From Propionibacteriaceae bacterium (lineage in GTDB: Bacteria > Actinomycetota > Actinomycetes > Propionibacteriales > Propionibacteriaceae): a stretch of 64,000 nt of DNA. The stretch is from the NCBI GenBank assembly GCA_031261455.1, contig JAISJP010000023.1, forward strand, positions 124,001-188,000, given 5' to 3'. How positions within the stretch are numbered: position 1 is the stretch's first letter; each line of letters starts with the position of its first letter. Of this stretch, positions 58,201 to 64,000 are shown in pieces. Below the pieces are notes generated by a model. That model was not told where the DNA came from. It searched no databases and saw nothing but the letters and a program-made list of their open reading frames with translations. The position numbers and the translations under genes were made by a program.

Positions 58201-58971
58201 ATGTCTTTATTGTCTGTGCGCGGCATCCACAAGACCTTTGGCGACAACCAGGTGATTCAAGGGATCGACCTAGACATCGAACCCGGCACTGTGACCGTCA
58301 TCATCGGCCCGTCCGGATGCGGCAAGACCACGCTGCTGCGTTCGCTCAACGGCTTGGAGACCCCCGAGCAAGGCGTGGTGTCAATTGACGACATCGAGGT
58401 GGACTACGCCAGCAAACCCACGCCTGCCCAGATCCGCAAACTGCGTTCCAAGACCGGCTTCGTGTTTCAGGCTCACAATCTGTTTCCCCACCTGAGTGTG
58501 CTGCAGAACATCACCGAAGGCCCCATTTACGGCAACAAGCAGCCCCCTGAAGAGGCCAGGGCGCTGGGCCGCACGTTGCTGGAACAGGTCGGTTTGGCTG
58601 ACAAAGCCGATGCCTATCCCGGTGACCTTTCCGGCGGGCAGCAACAGCGCGTCGGTATCGCCCGTGCCCTAGCGCTGCAACCCAAGTTACTGCTCTTTGA
58701 CGAGCCTACATCGGCTCTTGACCCGGAGATCGTCGGAGACGTGTTGCAACTCATGCGCAAGCTGGCGCGCGAAGGTTGGACGATGGCCGTGGTGACGCAT
58801 GAGATTCAGTTCGCCAAGCAGGTGGCAACCAACGTGGTGTTCATCGATCAAGGTGTCATCGTCGAGCAAGGTTCGCCCCAGCAGGTGCTCACAAACCCCA
58901 GCCACCCGCGCACCCGAGAGTTCCTTCGTCGCATTCTCGACCCCCTGGCCGACGAAGAGTCTGCCTCGTGA
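58201..58971 (+). CDS. Amino acid ABC transporter ATP-binding protein
   Basis: ATPase of the importer, 256 residues: Walker A GPSGCGKT, the polar amino acid-specific GFVFQAHNLFPHLSVLQNI, signature LSGGQQQRVGIARAL, and Walker B LLLFDEPTSALDPE. AAGGAGAGAATC precedes the ATG. The D-cysteine desulfhydrase gene follows 24 bases after the stop. Confidence 0.95.
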   Translation: MSLLSVRGIHKTFGDNQVIQGIDLDIEPGTVTVIIGPSGCGKTTLLRSLNGLETPEQGVVSIDDIEVDYASKPTPAQIRKLRSKTGFVFQAHNLFPHLSVLQNITEGPIYGNKQPPEEARALGRTLLEQVGLADKADAYPGDLSGGQQQRVGIARALALQPKLLLFDEPTSALDPEIVGDVLQLMRKLAREGWTMAVVTHEIQFAKQVATNVVFIDQGVIVEQGSPQQVLTNPSHPRTREFLRRILDPLADEESAS

Positions 58972-58995
58972 TGCCCCCGGATTGGCCAGTAAACT

Positions 58996-60024
58996 GTGAG
59001 TGTGATTGATACCCGGCCGTTGGCTGCTCTTCTTGCCACTTATCCGAAGGTCGCCTTGGGGTTTCTGCCGACCCCAGCACATCCGCTGTCGCGGTTGAGT
59101 GCCAAACTGGCCGCAGAGACTGGACGTGCCGTTGACCTGTGGATCAAACGTGACGACGTCACCGGTCTAGCATCCGGTGGCAACAAGACTCGTAAACTTG
59201 AGTACGCCATCGCTGACGCCATCGCTAAGGGACACGACACCATCGTCAGTGGGGGAGGGTTCCAGTCCAACTCGGCTCGGCAGTGCGCCGCCGCAGCCGC
59301 CAAGTACGGTCTGAAGTGCGTTCTCGGCCTGCACGACGGGTACCTGAAGAACGAAGAGTACATCCGCGGTGGCAACGTCTTCCTAGAAGAACTGCTCGGC
59401 GCTGAAGTGCGCATCTACCACGGTTGCAGCTCCGCTGACTCGATTCGTTTCGCGACGGAGGAGTTGATCGCTGAGGGACGCAACCCATACGTCATCCCCG
59501 TAGGTGCCTCGAACTCGCTAGGGTCGCTAGGTTACGCTCAGGCCGCCCTAGAACTGATAGAGACTCTGCCCGCCTCCGACCTGCCGACATCTGTCGTGGT
59601 CGCCGTCGGCTCCAACGGGACAGTCGCTGGACTAGCGGCCGGTTTCGCCGCCGTTGGCAGTGACATCGAGGTGGTCGGAATGTCGGTAGACGAGTCAGCC
59701 GAAGCAACAGAAGCCGGAGTGCGCGCCCTAATTGACGACATCTGGGCGTTGGACGTTCCACAAGGCACACTCAACCTGCGAATCGCAGACCTAGCCCTAG
59801 GCGACGGCTACGGCATCCCCACCGACGGCATGCGCGAAGCCCTAAGACTCCTAGCCCGCACCGAAGGCATCCTCCTAGACCCCGTCTATACCGGCAAAGC
59901 CTTCGCCGGCCTCCTTGCCGAACTTCGGCTCGGCTTAGGCCTAGCTCAGTCCAACCGCATCCTCTTTTGGCACACCGGCGGCCTCCCGGGCATCTTCCCT
60001 TACCGTGCGGAACTGGCGCTCTAG
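58996..60024 (+). CDS. dcyD: D-cysteine desulfhydrase / ACC deaminase family
   Basis: PLP-dependent enzyme of 342 residues, fold type II, splitting D-cysteine to pyruvate, ammonia and H2S. The PLP lysine lies in SGGNKTRKLE, and GGFQSNSARQ, VGASNSLGSLGYAQA and AVGSNGTVAGLAAG are family signatures. The GTG 58996 lies close after the ATPase gene, so it belongs to the cystine-type operon. ACC deaminase activity is the alternative; context favours D-cysteine. No terminator is obvious after it. Confidence 0.88.
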   Translation: MSVIDTRPLAALLATYPKVALGFLPTPAHPLSRLSAKLAAETGRAVDLWIKRDDVTGLASGGNKTRKLEYAIADAIAKGHDTIVSGGGFQSNSARQCAAAAAKYGLKCVLGLHDGYLKNEEYIRGGNVFLEELLGAEVRIYHGCSSADSIRFATEELIAEGRNPYVIPVGASNSLGSLGYAQAALELIETLPASDLPTSVVVAVGSNGTVAGLAAGFAAVGSDIEVVGMSVDESAEATEAGVRALIDDIWALDVPQGTLNLRIADLALGDGYGIPTDGMREALRLLARTEGILLDPVYTGKAFAGLLAELRLGLGLAQSNRILFWHTGGLPGIFPYRAELAL

Positions 60025-60365
60025 TGTGCGAACTACCTGCGAAGCTACCACCGCTAGTGATACTAGCTCGTGTCGAAAGTAAACTGCAGGGTTGTCTTGC
60101 GGATTCGTTGTTGCAGCAGTAGGCCGCGTCCTGCTCCACGGTCACACGCACAGCAAGGAGAAGTTCTCTAGGTCGGCCCTAGGTACGCCGCAACTTCACG
60201 TTGGCCTAGACGCTTGGGACCTCAAACCAACGACGTTAGCGCAGGTCCATGCTCTCTTGCGTTCTAGTTCGATACCAGATACGTCCAACGATGAGCAGCG
60301 ACTCGACGCAAGGCATTCGGACCATGCGCCCTCGGATAAGCCACGTTGTCTGGGCACTTTTCCCG
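60025..60365. other. Gene-free stretch after dcyD
   Basis: No credible gene was found in these 341 bases. A 108-codon frame runs through it on the plus strand (60092-60418) but has no start signal or family match and overlaps the OsmC gene. It may hold the 3' ends of both convergent operons. Confidence 0.6.
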
Positions 60366-60830
60366 TTAGTCGGGTTGCACGAACTCGAGGTCGATCTCGG
60401 CACCGTTGGAGATGGTGAGGCCGACGGTGCAGCCACGGGCGATGGCGCGCTCGACGCGGTCGGCGAACTTGGCTCGGGTCTCGTCGTCTAGGGCGGAGGC
60501 GTCCACGATGAACTTCTCGTAGAAGTGATCGAAGCGGTCGACGCTTTCGTGCTTGGTGGTATCGACGGCGACCGTGACGGGGGTGTCCGGGCCGAGGATG
60601 TCGCTGACGCGCGAGTCGGCGGTCATGGCGGCGCAGCCAGCTAGGGCCAGTTTCAGCAGCTCGCCGGGGCCAAAGACGCCGTCGATTCCGGAGTCGGCGG
60701 GGCCGATTAGAATCTGTCCGCCGCGCTCGTTGCGTCCCACGTAAACGCGTGGTGCGATGCGTTCCACCCAGAGCTTGGTGCCTTCGGGTGGGTCGTTGGT
60801 GACGGTGATGGTTGGAGTGAAGTCGCTCAT
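60366..60830 (-). CDS. OsmC family peroxide-detoxification-like protein
   Basis: OsmC/Ohr-type protein of 154 residues. Two conserved cysteines are visible: LALAGCAAMTADSR near residue 66 and RGCTVGLTISNG near residue 135, the positions of the redox pair in the family. The ATG 60830 lies 6 bases after the DUF2975 gene stop. It is the last gene of a flavodoxin-DUF2975-OsmC operon, which suggests a role in thiol or peroxide stress. Confidence 0.88.
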   Translation of the reverse strand: MSDFTPTITVTNDPPEGTKLWVERIAPRVYVGRNERGGQILIGPADSGIDGVFGPGELLKLALAGCAAMTADSRVSDILGPDTPVTVAVDTTKHESVDRFDHFYEKFIVDASALDDETRAKFADRVERAIARGCTVGLTISNGAEIDLEFVQPD

Positions 60831-60835
60831 GGCAT

Positions 60836-61312
60836 CTATTCAACCACGGTCGCTGGCTGCGGTCGCTGAGCCAACACCTGTTTGATCACATCCGCCACGA
60901 AGAAGAGGATGAACGGCGAGAGCGTGAACGCGAAGCCGAAGAGGATGATGCCAGGGGCGTCGTCTACGTCTGCTGCCGTGACGAACAGCGGCGCGCAGGT
61001 GATGGACGCCGCGACCGCTTGGGCGGCCATACCCCACTGGAATCTGGTGACAATCTCGCGGGTGTGCGCCTCAAACACGTGGCCAGCGCGAATCGCGAAC
61101 AGGACCTGCAGCACGCTGGCTAGGTTGACGAACAGTACGGCGACCGAGATGTACATGCCGACGCGCAACGGCCAGACCCAACCGACCAGTTGAGTGAACT
61201 CGACGCCGACGCTGCGGGTCATTTCGGGTACGGCGATGACGGCGAGCACCGCAACCCCCACCCACACCACAATCGAGATGCCGATCAGGACGTTGAGCGA
61301 GAACTTGTTCAT
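60836..61312 (-). CDS. DUF2975 family membrane protein
   Basis: Membrane protein of 158 residues with four hydrophobic segments (the first is VLIGISIVVWVGVAVLAVIAV). RFQWGMAAQAVAASI and LSPFILFFVADVIKQVLAQR are typical of DUF2975. In many genomes it is paired with a small HTH regulator, which is not present here. The stop of the flavodoxin gene overlaps its ATG (ATGA), so the two are coupled. Confidence 0.82.
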   Translation of the reverse strand: MNKFSLNVLIGISIVVWVGVAVLAVIAVPEMTRSVGVEFTQLVGWVWPLRVGMYISVAVLFVNLASVLQVLFAIRAGHVFEAHTREIVTRFQWGMAAQAVAASITCAPLFVTAADVDDAPGIILFGFAFTLSPFILFFVADVIKQVLAQRPQPATVVE

Positions 61313-61797
61313 CGCGCTTGTGCGCTCCTCACAGCCTGGACGAGCGCGGAGATGGCGTCGTCGTCAATGGCACTCACTGACTCGGACGTGTGGGCGATGC
61401 GCTTGATGATCGCCTTCTCGAAGAAGCCCATGTTCTCGAACAGGAACTCGCCGCCTACGAACCAGGAACCGAGGGCGTGGGCACGCAGCGACTCGGGGAA
61501 GTTGTCGGCGATCTCGGCCTCGCGCTTTGCGGGATCCGGCTCCATGCCGACGGCGAACAGAGCCAGAGGCTTTGTGGCGAGTTCGGCCGCGCGCGCAGCG
61601 GCGAACGTCTTGACCTGTGCCGTACCGTGGCCTGCGTACACCGGGCCGCCCACGACAACGGCATCGAATCCGCTCAGGTCGGGTGAGGGCGTGGCGTTCA
61701 AGTCAATCAGTATGGCCCCGCCCAGGGCGTCGGCGATGCGAGCCGCCACCTTTGCGGTAGTGCCGTGCTTGCTGGCGTAGACGATTGCGATGCTCAC
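61309..61797 (-). CDS. Flavodoxin domain protein (HemG-like)
   Basis: Flavodoxin-like protein of 162 residues. The FMN phosphate loop is VYASKHGTTAKVA near residue 7, followed by VVVGGPVYAGHGTAQVKTF near residue 53, as in menaquinone-dependent protoporphyrinogen oxidase HemG-type flavodoxins. GTG 61797 is preferred because GAGGAG lies 7 bases upstream; the open frame to 61989 has no support. It heads the operon with DUF2975 and OsmC. Electron-transfer partner unknown. Confidence 0.85.
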   Translation of the reverse strand: MSIAIVYASKHGTTAKVAARIADALGGAILIDLNATPSPDLSGFDAVVVGGPVYAGHGTAQVKTFAAARAAELATKPLALFAVGMEPDPAKREAEIADNFPESLRAHALGSWFVGGEFLFENMGFFEKAIIKRIAHTSESVSAIDDDAISALVQAVRSAQAR

Positions 61798-62077
61798 GTC
61801 GGTGCTCCTCACTTGGTCTGGGTCTGGGATCCAATGAGACCAGTATGGCACGCCCATGGTGCAGTGCGGCGCGGGACGCGAAATGAGGGTGTCGCGACAG
61901 ATTCTGACTTCTTCGCAGAGCCGGGTCTCGTTGGCTCTTGTTATGCAAGCTGCTACGGAGAGAGTCATCACCAACACGCTGCACAACAAGAACTCCCAAC
62001 GGCAATCGCCCGTGGCGACGCCATCTGCCAGATCAGATTTGTCCGCGAGTAGCGGGTGTCGCGTCTTCTGAAGACCT

Positions 62078-63418
62078 CTATGCAGGTTCTTCCGTTGGCA
62101 GGCGGGCTGCGGTCCAGGCTGCCATGCCGCCTTGGACGCTCTTGACGCTGGTGTAGCCGTGGGCCTTGAGTTCCAGCAGGGCGTAGACGGAGCGGACGCC
62201 GCCTGCGCAGATCAGGGCCACGGTGGCGGACTTGTCCTCGGGGAGACCATCGGTGCGTCCGGCGGAGAGTTCGGGGAGCGGGATGTTGGGGGTGCCTGCG
62301 ATGCGCAGCTTCACGTACTCGTCCGGGTTGCGGACGTCGATTAGAGGGACGCCCGACTCGAGTAGGTGGTTGGCTTCGGAGACGGTGATGATGTCCGGGC
62401 CGTCGTCGGCGATGGCGAACGCGGCCTTCAGGTGTTGCACGTAAGGATCGACCGGGGCCAACGCCAGTCCGTCCTCGGGTGGGAACAGGTCCGGCAAATG
62501 GCGACGAAACGCCGATACATACTTGAAGGCGTTATCCGGGAAGATGACGATGGCAATGACGCCGGGTTCGTCGGGGATGGCGCGCAGCGCACCGGCCAGG
62601 GCCAGGCCGGAGCTGGGACCGGCGATGATGGACTCTTCAGTGTGGAGACGGCTGCAGGTCAGATAGGCGTCCTCGTCGCTGACTTCTAGAATCTGGTCAT
62701 ACTCTTCGGGCTTGAAGAACGCGGTCAGGGCTAACGCCCGACGCGACCGCACTCCCGGAATGTCGTGACCGTCCGTGGGGTGGACACCGATCACCTGCAC
62801 GTCCGGGTTCTGCGCCTTCAGGAAGCGGCCGGTGCCGGTGATGGTGCCGCAGGTACCCATGGCTGCCACAAAGTGCGTGACTTGCCCTGAAGTCTGGCGC
62901 CAGATTTCGGGGCCGGTGGTGGCAAAGTGCGCCTCAGGGTTGGCGGCGTTCTGATACTGATTCAGCTCCGTCCATCCGGGTTGTGCGGCCAACTCCTCGG
63001 CCTTCGCCATCGCGCCCTCGGGCGCACCCGGCATCGGGCACAGATCGTCGTCCAGCTCGTAGAGGTCGGTGCCGAAGAGACGCAGCGCCGCCCGTTTCTC
63101 CTCCGGGATCGCCTTCGACAGCGTGGCTGCGAACTCGTAGCCGCGCACGTTGGAGATCATCGCCAATCCGATGCCGGTGTTGCCCGACGTCGGTTCCACC
63201 AACGTCTCCAGGCGTAAGCCCCGAGCCTCGGCATCGCGCACCAAGGAGGCGGCCACACGGTCCTTGACCGCGCCGAACGGGTTGTACCACTCAAGCTTTG
63301 CGTACACCTTCGCGTGCTCGAAGCCGGTGATGCGTCCCAGACGGACGATCGGGGTGGGGCTCTGTTCGCTAGGGAGCAGATCAAGGATGGATTCGTAACT
63401 GCGCAGGTCGTTCGACAT
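62078..63418 (-). CDS. Cysteine synthase-like PLP enzyme fused to a rhodanese domain
   Basis: 446 residues in two parts. Residues 1-320 form a fold type II PLP enzyme like cysteine synthase (PLP Lys52 in NPFGAVKDR, the EPTSGNTGIG loop, and the MGTCGTITGTGRFL phosphate-binding region). Residues 340-446 form a rhodanese-type sulfurtransferase (VPLIDVRNPDEYVKLRIAG), with Cys404 in ICAGGVRS as the likely active-site cysteine. The fusion suggests a channel of sulfur between a thiol or sulfide source and a cysteine-type product. It lies downstream of a DUF4395 gene on the same strand. Confidence 0.88.
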   Translation of the reverse strand: MSNDLRSYESILDLLPSEQSPTPIVRLGRITGFEHAKVYAKLEWYNPFGAVKDRVAASLVRDAEARGLRLETLVEPTSGNTGIGLAMISNVRGYEFAATLSKAIPEEKRAALRLFGTDLYELDDDLCPMPGAPEGAMAKAEELAAQPGWTELNQYQNAANPEAHFATTGPEIWRQTSGQVTHFVAAMGTCGTITGTGRFLKAQNPDVQVIGVHPTDGHDIPGVRSRRALALTAFFKPEEYDQILEVSDEDAYLTCSRLHTEESIIAGPSSGLALAGALRAIPDEPGVIAIVIFPDNAFKYVSAFRRHLPDLFPPEDGLALAPVDPYVQHLKAAFAIADDGPDIITVSEANHLLESGVPLIDVRNPDEYVKLRIAGTPNIPLPELSAGRTDGLPEDKSATVALICAGGVRSVYALLELKAHGYTSVKSVQGGMAAWTAARLPTEEPA

Positions 63419-63450
63419 GAAACAAAGGGGCTTTCTGATTCGGGTGTCTG

Positions 63451-63960
63451 CTAGGCGGCGCTTGCCGTGGTTGACTCACGCCAGAAGTCGCGGGCCAGTT
63501 GGCGGCTGAGGGCGCTTGGTAGCAGCGCATACATCCAACACCCGGCGCAGAACGAGAATACGGACTCAAGGAATGCGAACACGGCCAACACGGCCAGCAC
63601 AATGGTGCCCGGCAAGATGAGCCCGAGCGCGAACAAGACGGTGGTCGTCACCGAGAAGATGACGCCGATTCGGGCGGCGAACACCTTTGGCGCCGAGTCG
63701 ACCATCACCTTCGGCAGGTTTAGCCCCGACGAGATGCCGCGCGCCAGAGTGGCGAGCGGTGAGTAGCGCGGCTTGATGAACGCTCGGATGACGAAGTCCA
63801 ACGCGAGCGCCCCGGAGACGGCCGCAACCCAACGCGATTCGAATATGACGGCGAGGGCAATGGTGACAAGGGCAACGAGCAGCGTCTCGCCGGCAACCAC
63901 CCGGACCGTATTGTTGTCCCGCTTCTCGAATGAAACGGGGCAAGCGAAGCTGATAGGCAT
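63451..63960 (-). CDS. DUF4395 family membrane protein
   Basis: Membrane protein of 169 residues with about four hydrophobic segments. The N-terminal CPVSFEKRDNNTVRV and the CAGC pair in VFSFCAGCWMYALL are the family hallmarks. Members are encoded with sulfur metabolism genes (thiosulfate sulfurtransferases, cysteine synthases) and may transport or transfer sulfur species. The ATG 63960 is near the window end; the 40 bases beyond contain nothing definable. Confidence 0.85.
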   Translation of the reverse strand: MPISFACPVSFEKRDNNTVRVVAGETLLVALVTIALAVIFESRWVAAVSGALALDFVIRAFIKPRYSPLATLARGISSGLNLPKVMVDSAPKVFAARIGVIFSVTTTVLFALGLILPGTIVLAVLAVFAFLESVFSFCAGCWMYALLPSALSRQLARDFWRESTTASAA

Positions 63961-64000
63961 GTTTCTTCTCTTTGACTTAAGTTCTATTGGTTTGGGTCGA

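Noticed and set aside
60092..60418. A 108-codon plus-strand frame after dcyD
   Set aside because: No start signal or domain and it runs antisense into the OsmC gene.

Overview
The window reads as a chromosomal segment of a high-GC Gram-positive bacterium (class Actinomycetia, probably Actinomycetales or Micrococcales). The evidence is the high GC, frequent GTG/TTG starts, and actinobacteria-specific families: SepH, DUF3000, DUF3710, DUF4193, DUF4235 and a PucR-type FasR-like regulator. No rRNA operon, CRISPR array or prophage is seen. Seven tRNA genes are present: Gly-GCC, Cys-GCA, Val-GAC and Val-CAC in a cluster at 16.3-16.9 kb, then CAU (Met) at 22.9 kb, Val-UAC at 35.3 kb and Ala-GGC at 54.1 kb.

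Layout. 0-5 kb: a membrane pyrophosphatase cut by the window edge and topoisomerase IV subunit A. 5-16 kb: housekeeping genes, namely a phosphodiesterase, thymidine kinase, SepH, dUTPase, an RNA m5U methyltransferase, Dxs, RNase D and a CbiX-like protein. 17-22 kb: a five-gene branched-chain-amino-acid-type ABC importer. 23-30 kb: SmpB, a Cof-type HAD phosphatase, a membrane protein with a kinase-like fold remnant, and a MoxR-DUF58-VWA-VWA operon followed by a YggS-type PLP protein. 30-35 kb: an S9 peptidase, an acyl-carrier-like protein, a FasR-like regulator and a HAD phosphatase.

35-41 kb is the accessory part. Next to tRNA-Val-UAC lie a Suppressor-of-fused domain gene and a lower-GC cassette: a cytosine-5 DNA methyltransferase, a NotI-family restriction enzyme and an OLD-type ATPase/TOPRIM protein. 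The cassette is bounded by the right end of one broken IS3-family element and the left end of another, both on the same strand. This is the clearest candidate for an unusual system in the window.

41-54 kb returns to core genes: leuA behind a leader peptide/attenuator, a VanZ-RDD fusion, a divergent sigma factor, rplU-rpmA-obgE-proB, a SWEET-like protein, nadD-rsfS and a phosphoglycerate-mutase-like phosphatase. 54-64 kb holds an amidase, purN, and a sulfur-oriented block: a cystine-type ABC importer with D-cysteine desulfhydrase, an OsmC-DUF2975-flavodoxin operon, and a cysteine-synthase-rhodanese fusion behind a DUF4395 membrane protein.

Main points for a second look are the IS-bounded restriction cassette, an acyl carrier protein whose phosphopantetheine serine is replaced by glutamate beside a FasR-like regulator with no fab genes, the leuA leader attenuator, a 35-bp tandem repeat that sets the end of sepH, a twin palindrome repeat whose first copy contains the dxs stop codon, and intercistronic hairpins in both ABC importer operons. 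All calls are from reading the sequence; no database search was run.
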